A stretch of 64,000 nt of DNA from JBGPLJ01 sp035644395 (GCA_035644395.1 DASQOR010000077.1:1-64000), one strand, 5' to 3'; counted from the stretch's first letter, positions 44,101 to 51,343 are shown. A program made the numbers and translations. The notes: generated by a model not told the origin, from the letters alone.

Positions 44101-45622
44101 GCGAGCGCACCTTGCTCGAGAGCACAGGCATCGGCGTGTCATCGCCCATCGAGCCGACGGCCTCGCTCTCGTCTTCGGCGAGCACGCGGATGATCTCGTC
44201 GCGCTCCTCCGCGGTGATGTTGAACATCTTCTGGTAGAGCGAGAGCGTTTCGCGGTCGAAAGGCTCGGCCGCGAGCCGGCGGTCGATGAGATCCGTCTCC
44301 AGGTAGCGGACTCCCTTCTTGAGCCAGGCCTTGTAGGGATGGCGCGACTTGAGGATCTCGTCGATCTTCTTGGTGTCGTGGAGCTGCCCGGTCTGCAAGT
44401 CGAGCGCCAGCATCTCACCCGGCCCGAGCCGGCCCTTGCGAACGACATCCTCGGGTGCGTAGTCCCAGACGCCCGTTTCGGAGGCGATCGTGAGGTGGCG
44501 ATTGCGCGTGATGACGAAGCGGGCCGGACGCAATCCGTTGCGGTCGAGCGTACAGAGCGCGTAGCGGCCGTCGGTAAGGACGATGCCTGCGGGACCGTCC
44601 CAGGGTTCCATGTGGGCCGCGTAATATTCGTAGAACGCGCGCAGGTCGGGATCGATCGTGTCGACCGTCTGCCAGGCGGGCGGAATCAGCAAGCGCATCG
44701 CGTGCAGCGGATCGAGCCCGCCCATGAGCAGCACCTCGAGCATGTTGTCGAGGGTCTGCGAATCCGAGCCCGTCATGGAGACAAGGGGCAGGATGTCCGA
44801 GAGGTCGGGCAGGAGCGGCGAGCGGAACAGCGGGCCGCGCGCGGCCGCCCAGTTTCGATTGCCTTCGACCGTGTTGATTTCGCCGTTGTGCGCGAGGAAA
44901 CGATACGGATGCGCAAGCCGCCACTGCGGCATCGTGTTGGTCGAGAAGCGCTGGTGAAAGACCGCGACCGAAGCTTCGAGCCGCGGGTCCTTCAGATCGG
45001 GGAAAAACTCGGTCAGGTACCGGGGCATGATCATGCCCTTGAACACGATGGTGCTCGCCGAAAGGCTTGGAATGTAGAAGACCTTGTCGCCTTCGAGCGC
45101 TTTCTCCGTCCGGCGGCGCGCGAGAAAGAGTTTGCGGTTGAATGCGGCCTCGTCGATGCCTTCAGCGCAATTGACGAATACCTGCTCGAAGCGCGGCAGC
45201 GTCTTCAACGCGTCTTCGCCACAGGCGGACTCGTTGATCGGCACAGTGCGCCAGCCGGCAACGGTCAGCCCTTCCTTTTTCAGCTGGGTTTCGAGCGCGC
45301 CGCGTGCGCGGCGCGCCTGTTCATCGAATCGGCTGAGAAACACGAGGCCCGCGGCGAATTGCGCAGCGAGGTCGATCCCCGCTTGCGCGGCGATCGCGCG
45401 CAGAAATGTCGTCGGCTTCTTGAGAAGGAGCCCGCAGCCATCGCCAGTCTTGCCGTCCGCGGCGATCGCCCCGCGGTGCGTGAGGCGGTTCAGCGAGTGG
45501 ATCGCCGTCTCGACGAGCCAGTGACTCGCCGTGTCGTCGAGACTTGCGATGAGGCCGAAGCCGCAGCTGTCTTTTTCGAAGGCTTCGCGATACAGGCCGC
45601 GATCGGCCCCTGGTTCTGGCAT
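41153..45622 (-). CDS. gltB: Glutamate synthase large subunit
   Basis: 1489 residues from the ATG at 45622. N-terminal glutaminase (class II GATase), in which a short propeptide is removed to expose Cys20 (KDSCGFG). The central domain and FMN-binding synthase domain follow (GANFEDLETDLKYL, SNSGEGGEDPARYH, GYDGGTGASPLSS). The 3Fe-4S Cys set lies in CKYLRICHLNNCATG, and the C-terminal GXGXG beta-helix has GMAGGRIVLAPP. An in-frame ATG at 45682 is possible, but AGGGGGAT sits eight bases before 45622. A long antisense frame on the plus strand is a coding shadow. Confidence 0.96.
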   Translation of the reverse strand: MPEPGADRGLYREAFEKDSCGFGLIASLDDTASHWLVETAIHSLNRLTHRGAIAADGKTGDGCGLLLKKPTTFLRAIAAQAGIDLAAQFAAGLVFLSRFDEQARRARGALETQLKKEGLTVAGWRTVPINESACGEDALKTLPRFEQVFVNCAEGIDEAAFNRKLFLARRRTEKALEGDKVFYIPSLSASTIVFKGMIMPRYLTEFFPDLKDPRLEASVAVFHQRFSTNTMPQWRLAHPYRFLAHNGEINTVEGNRNWAAARGPLFRSPLLPDLSDILPLVSMTGSDSQTLDNMLEVLLMGGLDPLHAMRLLIPPAWQTVDTIDPDLRAFYEYYAAHMEPWDGPAGIVLTDGRYALCTLDRNGLRPARFVITRNRHLTIASETGVWDYAPEDVVRKGRLGPGEMLALDLQTGQLHDTKKIDEILKSRHPYKAWLKKGVRYLETDLIDRRLAAEPFDRETLSLYQKMFNITAEERDEIIRVLAEDESEAVGSMGDDTPMPVLSSKVRSLYDYFRQQFAQVTNPPIDPLRESIVMSLQTEIGPESNIFVPAPEHAKQIVMNSPILSQRKLRQILGMKDFGITHEFLDLQYEPAEGLKTAILRICDQAEQAVRAGRLVLLISDRYLVPGKIPMHAFLVTGAVHHRLIKAGVRSRCNILVETGTARDPHHFACLIGFGATAVYPYMAYQTLFDMMKKGRVKMDADTRLELGRSYRRGLRKGLFKIMSKMGIATIASYRNSQLFEIVGLNDEVVDLCFPGTTSRIQGANFEDLETDLKYLAARAWNPAVAIEHGGLFKYVHDGEYHAYNPDVVATLQAAVMANDRTLYRQFATLVNERPVACLRDLFAFRSEHAAIDVSEVEPADAILKRFDGAGMSLGALSPEAHEALAIALNRLGGRSNSGEGGEDPARYHTEKNSKIKQVASGRFGVTPEYLINAEVLQIKIAQGAKPGEGGQLPGHKVNEMIARLRFARPGVGLISPPPHHDIYSIEDLAQLIFDLKQVNPAALVSVKLVAEPGVGTVAAGVAKAYADLITISGYDGGTGASPLSSIKYAGTPWELGLAETHQTLRLNDLRHRVRLQTDGGLKTGVDVIKAAIIGAESFGFGTAPIVALGCKYLRICHLNNCATGVATQHGILRSKYFVGLPEMVVNYFRFVAEECREIMASLGVRRLEDLIGRTEYLKILEGETAKQKRLDLSPILSTAGLAEDSPQFCLDPRNAPFDKGELAERMVKDMRAAIDGKSGGEFRYEVRNYHRSIGARLSGEIAKRWGNYGMSDAPINVRLKGSAGQSFGVWNAGGLNLYLEGDANDYVGKGMAGGRIVLAPPRGSTFAAKETVIMGNTCLYGATGGELYASGQAGERFAVRNSGAVAVIEGAGDHCCEYMTGGVICVLGRTGLNFGAGFTGGFAYVLDLDRDFVDRYNHELIDIHRITPEGMPAHLYHLRTLMENHVRETGSAWADELLNDFRSFLGKFWVVKPKAAALDSLVENLRRAA

Positions 45623-45711
45623 CTCGACATCCCCCTGCTGTTCGCAAGCGATCGCGCAGCGCCCGGCTTCAGGCGCCGTCACTCGTCACTCGCAGCGATT
45701 TTCAGATTGAT

Positions 45712-45737
45712 CGCGCGAATCGCTCGCGATTCGCGCG
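45712..45737. repeat. 26-bp inverted repeat in the gltB leader
   Basis: Perfect 12-base arms (left CGCGCGAATCGC at 45712-45723) around a two-base centre, 45724-45725. It lies in the predicted gltB 5' leader, about 40-65 bases after the promoter start site. With a two-base centre the RNA hairpin would have to open a few pairs, so a DNA-binding site is equally plausible. Confidence 0.65.
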
Positions 45738-45764
45738 GCAGGGGCTTGTCGACCGGAAATCTCG

Positions 45765-45782
45765 GGCCCAACGCGTTGGGCC
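45765..45782. repeat. 18-bp palindrome at the gltB transcription start
   Basis: GGCCCAACGCGTTGGGCC, a perfect palindrome at 45765-45782. It begins just downstream of the predicted -10 and covers the likely start site, the position of a classic repressor operator. Confidence 0.6.
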
Positions 45783-45784
45783 GA

Positions 45785-45812
45785 ATCATACCGGCTGAAC
45801 CAAGCTCGTCAA
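45785..45812 (-). promoter_or_regulatory. Predicted sigma-70 promoter of gltBD
   Basis: Minus-strand -35 TTGACG (45807-45812), 16-base spacer, -10 TATGAT (45785-45790). Each hexamer matches consensus at five of six positions. Predicted start near 45778, giving a leader of about 155 bases before the gltB ATG at 45622. Confidence 0.65.
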
Positions 45813-45821
45813 TGCTGCCAT

Positions 45822-45837
45822 GCACACAGATGTGTGC
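45822..45837. repeat. 16-bp inverted repeat upstream of the gltB promoter
   Basis: GCACACAGATGTGTGC, arms of seven around a GA centre, at 45822-45837. It is centred about 52 bases upstream of the predicted gltB start, a position typical for an activator site. Confidence 0.55.
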
Positions 45838-45933
45838 GACGCAGCAATCCTTGGGTTATAAGAGAGTTGCAAAGCCCGTTATGATCGCGCCCCGGTGCAT
45901 GGAGCCTGCCGTTACGGGCGTCGGGATCGTTCA

Positions 45934-46776
45934 ATGAGCAAAGTCAGAGTCGCGGGTGGCGACCGCAATCCCCAGGCCGAGATGATGGCCGACGAATCCA
46001 TGGTGCGAAATCTCGCCATGCAGGCTTCGGCAATCTGGCCGCAGGAAGAGGAGTTTTACTCCCGCTACCGTCTGCCGATCGCGGCGCGCGTTATCGATGT
46101 CGGTTGTGGAACCGGCGAGATCAGCGCACGCATCGCACGGCGTTTCGCGGACGCGCATGTCACGGGCATCGACGTGCTCGAAGGGCCGCTCGCGGTCGCA
46201 CGGACCCGCTATGGCGACGTCGCTGGACGCCTGGATTTCCAGGTCGGCGATGCATTTCACCTCGACTTCGCCGACGCGACTTTCGACCTCGCGGTATGCC
46301 GTCACATGCTGCAGGCGGTTCCCGATGCCGACCGGGTACTCGCGGAGCTGGGGCGGGTCACACGGCCCGGCGGCTGGATCCACACGGTCTCCGAGGACTA
46401 CGGCATGCTGCACATGATGTCGGGACCCCGGGATCCGGACCGGTTCTGGCAGGCAGGTCCGGTACAGTTCGCCGAGAAGACGGGAACCGACGCGCGTTTC
46501 GGCCGCAGGACCTGGTCGGCGATGCGCGCGCTCGGACTGCAGGATCTGCGGGTCGACTATGTCATCGTTGACACGCTGCGCGTCGATCGGGGCATCTTCG
46601 CGGGCATCATGATCGCGTGGCGCGACGGCTATTCCGAAGCCCTCGCTTCGCATGCGGGCATGAGCACGGGCGAGATTCGGCAGCACTTCGATGAAATCAT
46701 CGCGAGCATCCAGAACCCGGACCACTATGCCGTCTGGTTCGTCCCGGTGATCAGCGGACGCAAGCCCGGCAGCTGA
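45934..46776 (+). CDS. Class I SAM-dependent methyltransferase
   Basis: 280 residues. SAM motif I is VIDVGCGTGEISARIARRF (~residues 51-69), with the acidic residue of motif II in HVTGIDVLEG. A motif III-like DLAVCRHMLQAVPDADRVLAEL and GRVTRPGGWIHTVSEDYG follow, as in UbiE/Methyltransf_11 enzymes. The C-terminal part (RVDRGIFAGIMIAWRDGYSE) is less typical. Substrate unknown. The ATG at 45934 is taken because the residues before it are non-family. It converges with the frameshifted AHSA1 gene. Confidence 0.85.
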   Translation: MSKVRVAGGDRNPQAEMMADESMVRNLAMQASAIWPQEEEFYSRYRLPIAARVIDVGCGTGEISARIARRFADAHVTGIDVLEGPLAVARTRYGDVAGRLDFQVGDAFHLDFADATFDLAVCRHMLQAVPDADRVLAELGRVTRPGGWIHTVSEDYGMLHMMSGPRDPDRFWQAGPVQFAEKTGTDARFGRRTWSAMRALGLQDLRVDYVIVDTLRVDRGIFAGIMIAWRDGYSEALASHAGMSTGEIRQHFDEIIASIQNPDHYAVWFVPVISGRKPGS

Positions 46777-46788
46777 TTCCGGTCTGCA

Positions 46789-47617
46789 TCACGCCACGGC
46801 GTGGCGGGCCAGCCGTTTCATCCTCTGATCGAAGCTCGCGGTCAGTGCGCTCAGATCACGATCCTCATAAACCGACAGCCAGAAGCCCACGTGGCAATCG
46901 CGATCGCCGGGCTCGATCTCGACCAGCAACAAGGCATTGTTGCAGCGCGCGAGGCGTAGGCCGATGACCCGTCCCGGCACCAGCACCTCAACCTGGGCGG
47001 ATGTCGCTTCTCCCCTGGGGCCCAGCATCAGCTCGAGCCAGCGCCCAACCGCTGCTTCCGATTGCGTGACCGCGGCGATGCCGTCCGCGCTCCGCAGCAC
47101 GCGCTGCCAGACTCCCGAACGCGCGCCGGCGAGCCGTAAGCGGCGCGAGATCATGTGCCGGCTGCGGCCGCCATGCGGCTCAACATAGAGTCGCAGGCTG
47201 TACCGGAAGAAAGCCCAGCCCGCCTTCGTGCCGTCGTACTGCTCGTTCCAGTCCTCGTCCCTGCCGAAGCCTGAGTGCACGAGCCGCACGATCGTCGTCG
47301 CGTCGCGTGTCGTCAGCAGGATATCGACCGCGAGCCGCCCGCCCGATGGGGTCCCCGGAGCCGGGGGGATCGTCCAGCCAGCGCAGGTGCTTGCCAGGTT
47401 GAGCGATGTGGATCTTCGTTTGCCATGTGATGCCCTCGCCCCAGGAAAGCGTCACGGTGCCGCCGACGCCGGGCTTGTCGACCCGGGCCGCTGGCGCGAA
47501 CCCGTTGGACAGCTCGCGGCCATCGGTCAACGCCCTCCAGACGACGTCAGCCGGTGCGCGGATTTCAGCCAGCACTTCCATGCTCCGGGTGTCCTTGTCC
47601 TTGCCATCGGTGCTCAT
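46789..47617 (-). pseudogene. AHSA1/SRPBCC-domain gene interrupted by a one-base frameshift
   Basis: Two overlapping frames make one recognisable AHSA1/SRPBCC protein of about 275 residues. The N-terminal part runs from the ATG at 47617 (MEVLAEIRAPADVVWRALTD). The C-terminal part contains VRLVHSGFGRDEDWNEQYDG and AGWAFFRYSLRLYVEPHGG. Total length 829 bases is one more than a multiple of three. Removing one base from the G6 run at 47363-47368 (C6 on the coding strand) restores WLDDPPAPGTPSGGRLAVDI, a smooth family-like join. Either a true recent frameshift, an error in the sequence, or slippage on the run. It is co-transcribed with the ArsR-like regulator upstream (ATGA overlap), the usual regulator-START-domain pairing. 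Confidence 0.8.
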
Positions 47618-48231
47618 CGGGTGGTGTTCTCCGCTCGCTCGGCAGCACGGCCGGGTGGCGCGGGATAGCTGCCGACGATGACCCGAAAGCTGCGCCCGCC
47701 CCGCGACTGGGGCTGGTGGTACTTGACCGCAAGTCGGGCGATCTCGCGGCCGAGTTCTTCGGCGAATGCGTTCTTGTCCTGCTGGGTGGCGATGCGTACG
47801 TCGACCTGCAGCGAGAAGGTCGGCAGGAGCTTGTCGTCGACTTTGGCGCCGACCTGCGCCGCCGTTACCTCGCGCAGCATCTGTGATGCCAGTGCGATCA
47901 GGTAGAGACTTGAAAACCGGTCTCGCACCGATTGCGGATGGAGCTTGTCCGCCGTCAGCGAGTCCGGCGCCAGCACAATCGAATCCGAGGTCCGGCGCAT
48001 CACCCTTTCCACGCAGCCGCGCTTGCGCTCCTCGCGCAACAGCTCGACGAAGCCATGCTTTTCGAGTTCGCGCATGTGATAGCGGATGCGCTGGCGCGGG
48101 AGGCCGAGCTCGCGCGCGATCGACGTCGCGGAGCCGGGCGCAGTCAGCCGCTGCAGAATCTGGCGACGCACCGGATCGGCCAATAGACCGACCGCTCTCG
48201 CATCATCGATCAGGCGCACGGTGGCATTCAC
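47614..48231 (-). CDS. ArsR-type winged-helix transcriptional regulator
   Basis: 205 residues from a GTG at 48231. The N-terminal winged helix (LLADPVRRQILQRLTAPGSA, IARELGLPRQRIRYHMRELEKHGFVEL) is ArsR-like. The C-terminal ~110 residues (LYLIALASQMLREVTAAQVGAKVDDKLLP) form an unassigned helical/beta domain often seen in such regulators next to AHSA1 genes. It lacks a clear Cys metal site. A strong promoter and a palindrome lie upstream, so autoregulation is likely. The stop overlaps the AHSA1 start by four bases. Confidence 0.85.
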   Translation of the reverse strand: MNATVRLIDDARAVGLLADPVRRQILQRLTAPGSATSIARELGLPRQRIRYHMRELEKHGFVELLREERKRGCVERVMRRTSDSIVLAPDSLTADKLHPQSVRDRFSSLYLIALASQMLREVTAAQVGAKVDDKLLPTFSLQVDVRIATQQDKNAFAEELGREIARLAVKYHQPQSRGGRSFRVIVGSYPAPPGRAAERAENTTR

Positions 48232-48275
48232 GCAGACATCCTTGGTGTGGCAACGCCTTGAATTAGCTGAAGGAA

Positions 48276-48304
48276 AGTATCGAATAGACAGTTTTTATTG
48301 TCAA
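48276..48304 (-). promoter_or_regulatory. Promoter of the ArsR-like gene
   Basis: Minus-strand -35 TTGACA (48299-48304, perfect consensus), 17-base AT-rich spacer, -10 GATACT (48276-48281, four of six). The leader to the GTG at 48231 is about 38 bases. Confidence 0.7.
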
Positions 48305-48320
48305 GACACTGATCACTGTC
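48305..48320. promoter_or_regulatory. Palindromic candidate operator next to the ArsR promoter
   Basis: GACACTGATCACTGTC: a near-perfect 16-bp dyad (GACA-x-TGATCA-x-TGTC) directly abutting the -35. One symmetric position pair is mismatched. Candidate binding site for the ArsR-like protein or another regulator. Confidence 0.5.
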
Positions 48321-48429
48321 CAATCATGGCATTTCGGCCCGAGCTAGTGGGGATTCACGGCAGATGGCCGTGGCAACAGCGGCGCCATGAATCGGCGCGC
48401 GCAGATAACGGGAGCGTGGAAAACAGGGT

Positions 48430-48486
48430 GGGCTGCAGGCACGAGGCCTGCAGCCCTTCACGCGCGCTGTGCTTGCGCAGCGCGCG
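48430..48486. repeat. Two tandem hairpins in the 48.2-48.8 kb intergenic region
   Basis: First stem: GGGCTGCAGGC (48430-48440) and its complement (48446-48456), perfect 11 bp with a five-base loop. Second: CGCGCGCTG (48461-48469) and CAGCGCGCG (48478-48486), perfect 9 bp with an eight-base loop. Only four bases separate them. Neither is followed by a T-run. Confidence 0.6.
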
Positions 48487-48764
48487 TGGTTGACCGCGGC
48501 CAGCCTGCTTTAACGACGTCCCGACGAGTCAATGTTCGGTTGTCCGAAGCGGCATTCCCGTCGAGTCCGCCGGCCGCCATCCCTGGCAATTCCCTGGCCA
48601 TCCGCAGTAAACACCGGAGATTCAGAACGAGCCACTGCCCAGGCAAACGAGCGGGCAGACGGCGACACATTCGGCTCTGACTCCGGGGTCGAGCGTGACA
48701 ACGCCGGGCGGGAAAATCCCTACAATGAAGTGAAATAAACATGAAAGAGTCTTGAGCCCGGCTC

Positions 48765-49316
48765 ATGGCAGACCGATCGCATTGCGCGACCACCTATCAA
48801 TTTGGCGAGTTCGTGCTGGAGCCGTCCCAGCAACGCCTCACGGACGGTAGCCGCCGGCCGATTGCCCTGACGCCCAAGGCTTTCGACACCCTGCTGTACC
48901 TGGTCGAGCGTAGCGGTGAGCTCGTCACGAAGAACGAACTGCTCGCACGGGTCTGGCCCAATGTCGTCGTGGAAGAAGCCATTCTTGCGCGCAACGTGGC
49001 TGACCTGCGCAAGGCCCTGGGCGATGATTCGAACGCCCCACGCTACATCGAAACCCTGCCAAAACGCGGGTACCGCTTCGTCGCGGACGTCGTAGTCCAT
49101 GCTCAGGAAGCGGGCGAGCGCGGCTCCGCTGCGCAGCAGCCGGTGCGGACTGTGGATACCCTGCAGCTCGTTTCGGAAAGTCCTGCGCAACGAACGAATG
49201 AAGCGACCGTCGAGGCCCCGGAGTTCGGCCGGCCGAGCTCCAGATTGCGCGGGGTCCTGCTCTGGCTGCTCGGCGGGTTCGCCGTGGCCGCCGCCGCCTG
49301 GTGGCTCACACGCTGA
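48765..49316 (+). CDS. ToxR/CadC-like membrane-anchored winged-helix protein
   Basis: 183 residues. The N-terminal OmpR/PhoB-type winged helix (~10-105: FGEFVLEPSQQRLTDGSR, LTPKAFDTLLYLVERSGELV, RNVADLRKALGDD, IETLPKRGYRFVADV) has no receiver domain. A linker (~106-160) leads to one C-terminal membrane helix (GVLLWLLGGFAVAAAAWWL) ending almost at the last residue. The DNA-binding domain is therefore tethered to the membrane with no periplasmic sensor of its own, shorter than ToxR or CadC. It may need a partner for sensing. Converges with the cation transporter gene. Confidence 0.88.
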   Translation: MADRSHCATTYQFGEFVLEPSQQRLTDGSRRPIALTPKAFDTLLYLVERSGELVTKNELLARVWPNVVVEEAILARNVADLRKALGDDSNAPRYIETLPKRGYRFVADVVVHAQEAGERGSAAQQPVRTVDTLQLVSESPAQRTNEATVEAPEFGRPSSRLRGVLLWLLGGFAVAAAAWWLTR

Positions 49317-49323
49317 GCGGATC

Positions 49324-50235
49324 TCAGTCCGCGACGTCGGGCTCGATGAAGCACCAGCCAATTTCAGGGAAGGCCGCCTTCATGCGCCGCTCGAGCTCAT
49401 TGATGCGCTCGACGGCCTGCCCGATCGGCAAATCCGCCTGCATGCGGATTTTCGCGGCCAGCATGATCCTGTGACCGAACTGCAGGGTAATCGCGTTCAG
49501 GAGCTCTTCGATGTGCGGATCTGCCTCGATGATCCGTTCGATGCCGCTGCGGATGTCCTCCTCGGCGGAACGCCCGATGAGGAGCGAGCGGATGCGGTTG
49601 GCGATCCAGATGGCGACGATGATGAGCACGGCGCCGATCACGATCGAGCCGATGGCGTCGTAAGCGGGGTTGCCGGTGAGCAGGGTGATCAGCACGAATA
49701 CGAATGCCAGCGCGAGGCCGGTGAGCGCGGCACAGTCTTCGCCCAGGACGACGACGAGCTCGGCGTTGCGCGTCGTGCGGACCCAGGCCATGACGGTGCG
49801 GCCGCGCGCGAGCTTGCGAATTTCACGCAATGCGCCCAGCAGGCTGAACGTCTCGAGGACGACGGCAACGCCGAGCACCGCAAGCGCCACCCACGGCTTG
49901 CTGAGCGGTTCCGGCGCCATGAGCTTGTGCCAGCCTTCATAGACCGAGACCAGGCCACCGACGCTGAAGAGCAGCAGCGCGACGATGAAACTCCAGAAAT
50001 ACGAGAGCTTGGCGTAGCCGAGCGGGTGTTCCGCATTGGGTGGCCGTTGCGACTGCTTCAGGCCGAAGTAGAGCAGGGCCTGATTGACGGAGTCGGCGTA
50101 TGAGTGGATGGCTTCAGCGAACATGCTGCCGGAGTTGGTGAAGATGGCCGCCCAGGTCTTGGCGAAGGCGATGCCGATATTCGCGAGGAACGCATAAAGA
50201 ATTGCGCGCGCCGACGACCCTTTCTGCGCCGACAT
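49324..50235 (-). CDS. Cation diffusion facilitator, ZnT9-like
   Basis: 303 residues, six membrane segments plus a C-terminal cytosolic metal-binding ferredoxin-like domain (~210-300). The membrane metal-site motif in helix 2 is HSYADSVNQALLYFG (His-x-x-x-Asp in place of Asp-x-x-x-Asp). Helix 5 has VVLGEDCAALTGLALA, where the usual HxxxD is an Glu-Asp pair. Both variants match the SLC30A9 (ZnT9)/bacterial relatives rather than YiiP. A likely zinc or other divalent metal/proton exchanger. The ATG at 50235 abuts the Fpg/Nei-type gene (stop at 50239). Confidence 0.87.
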   Translation of the reverse strand: MSAQKGSSARAILYAFLANIGIAFAKTWAAIFTNSGSMFAEAIHSYADSVNQALLYFGLKQSQRPPNAEHPLGYAKLSYFWSFIVALLLFSVGGLVSVYEGWHKLMAPEPLSKPWVALAVLGVAVVLETFSLLGALREIRKLARGRTVMAWVRTTRNAELVVVLGEDCAALTGLALAFVFVLITLLTGNPAYDAIGSIVIGAVLIIVAIWIANRIRSLLIGRSAEEDIRSGIERIIEADPHIEELLNAITLQFGHRIMLAAKIRMQADLPIGQAVERINELERRMKAAFPEIGWCFIEPDVAD

Positions 50236-50238
50236 CGA

Positions 50239-51144
50239 TTACCTCTGCTCCAGTGCTTCCCGTTCCAGTTCGTCAATGGTCGTCGGCCAGTCATCTTTCA
50301 GCAAGCGCGACAAGGACCGATCGGCGAGGATTCTGCCATCCGTCTGGCAGCGCGGACAGTAATTGGTCTCGTTGCTCGCGTAGCGGATTCGCTGAACCGC
50401 CGTCTTGCAGGCCGGGCAAGGCTTGCCGTAGCGGCCATGAACGGCCATGTCCTCGCGAAAGGCCGTCACATGCTCCGGAAAGGCATCGCCCGCGAGCTCA
50501 CGCAGACGGGTGGTCCAGCCCGCAAGAGTCGCGCGCACCGCTGCATGGAGCCGCGCCACGTCCCCGTCGCTGATGCGGCTCGTGAGAGCAACCGGCGACA
50601 GGCGTGCCGCATGCAGGATCTCATCGGAATACGCGTTGCCGATGCCGCTGATCAAGCGCGGATCCGTGAGGGCGCGCTTCAAGGTGTGATTTTCGCGGCG
50701 CAGGGCCCCGGCAAATTCGTCCCGCGTCGCCTCGAGCGGTTCGAGGCCGGGACGATGATGCGTGGCGAGCGCAGCCTTGCCGTGCAAAAAATGCAGGGCC
50801 GCGCGCCGCTTGGTGCCGGCCTCGGTCAACGTGAGTGTTCCCGTGTCGAACTCGAACAGAGCGAGTGGGGCTTTTGCCGGCACTTTGCGGTCAGGTTCGA
50901 ACCAGTGCAGGCGCCCCGCGATCATCAGGTGCAGCACCAGCCAATAGTCGTCTTCGAGCCCGATCACGACCCGTTTGCCGAGCCGCGACACGCTCAGCAC
51001 ACGCCTGCCGCCGGCGAGCGCGATCGCCGGGTCTGCGGTTCGCAGCAGAAACGGGCTATTCAGGCGAACGCGGTCAAGGCGCGCAGCCCGCAGCCGGCGG
51101 TCAAGCGCCTCGACATAGATCGTGATATCGGGAAGTTCCGGCAC
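50239..51144 (-). CDS. Fpg/Nei family DNA glycosylase
   Basis: 301 residues from a GTG at 51144. The N-terminus PELPDITIYVEAL keeps catalytic Pro2 and Glu3 but has Asp for the usual Glu6. The Lys in SRLGKRVVIGL fits the beta-elimination Lys region, the H2TH motif is ISGIGNAYSDEILHAARLSP, and the zinc finger is CPACKTAVQRIRYASNETNYCPRC. It continues ~35 residues beyond the finger (SLSRLLKDDWPTTIDELE). It is the second Fpg-type enzyme in the window; the lesion spectrum cannot be told, but a Nei-like role complementing MutM is likely. Confidence 0.88.
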   Translation of the reverse strand: MPELPDITIYVEALDRRLRAARLDRVRLNSPFLLRTADPAIALAGGRRVLSVSRLGKRVVIGLEDDYWLVLHLMIAGRLHWFEPDRKVPAKAPLALFEFDTGTLTLTEAGTKRRAALHFLHGKAALATHHRPGLEPLEATRDEFAGALRRENHTLKRALTDPRLISGIGNAYSDEILHAARLSPVALTSRISDGDVARLHAAVRATLAGWTTRLRELAGDAFPEHVTAFREDMAVHGRYGKPCPACKTAVQRIRYASNETNYCPRCQTDGRILADRSLSRLLKDDWPTTIDELEREALEQR

Positions 51145-51176
51145 CCCGGAAATCTAGCAGGCTGATCGCGCAGGGC

Positions 51177-51216
51177 AAAAAAAAGCGCCGCGAGCGGGGA
51201 AGTGCAATCGCGGCGC
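51177..51216 (-). terminator. Intrinsic terminator after the 51.3-51.6 kb gene
   Basis: On the minus strand: stem GCGCCGCGA / TCGCGGCGC (9 bp), 14-base loop, then eight Ts (A-run at 51177-51184 on the plus strand). It ends the small gene's transcript just before the glycosylase start. The best intrinsic terminator in the window. Confidence 0.9.
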
Positions 51217-51343
51217 CGAGGAGTCAACCACGAGGAACCCAGGGGAGAGGCTCAGACGTGGCTTTCAAAGCACCGAACCAGGATCGACTCGGGGGAGAGT
51301 CGGCCGCCCGCGATTCGGAGACGGGCGGCAGCAGGGGAGAGAC

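Larger units (their letters stand above)
45623..45933. other. Intergenic region gltB / methyltransferase with palindrome array
   Basis: 311 bases. Apart from the gltB promoter and three perfect inverted repeats (listed separately) I see no coding sequence. The part nearest the methyltransferase gene is AT-richer than its surroundings and holds TATAAG and TATGAT elements that could start plus-strand transcription, but no convincing -35 was found. Confidence 0.6.
48232..48764. other. 533-base intergenic region with promoter, palindrome and tandem hairpins
   Basis: Between the divergent ArsR-like and ToxR-like genes. It contains the ArsR-gene promoter with an adjacent palindrome (48276-48320) and two strong hairpins (48430-48486). 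I see no convincing open reading frame: the frames present are short and lack ribosome sites. A TACAAT at 48721-48726 may be a -10 for the ToxR-like gene, but its -35 (GTGACA, 20 bases away) is badly spaced. Confidence 0.6.

Noticed and set aside
42980..45937. 985-residue open frame on the plus strand opposite gltB
   Set aside because: Pure antisense shadow of a long GC-rich gene: no ribosome site, Arg/His/Ala-rich composition, no recognisable domain, while gltB on the other strand has every family motif.
47363..47368. Programmed frameshifting in the AHSA1 gene
   Set aside because: The run is not a classic slippery heptamer and no downstream stimulatory structure is evident. A mutation or sequence error is simpler.
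48698..48726. Sigma-70 promoter for the ToxR-like gene (GTGACA with TACAAT)
   Set aside because: Spacing of 20 bases is outside the normal range, so it is not listed as a promoter.
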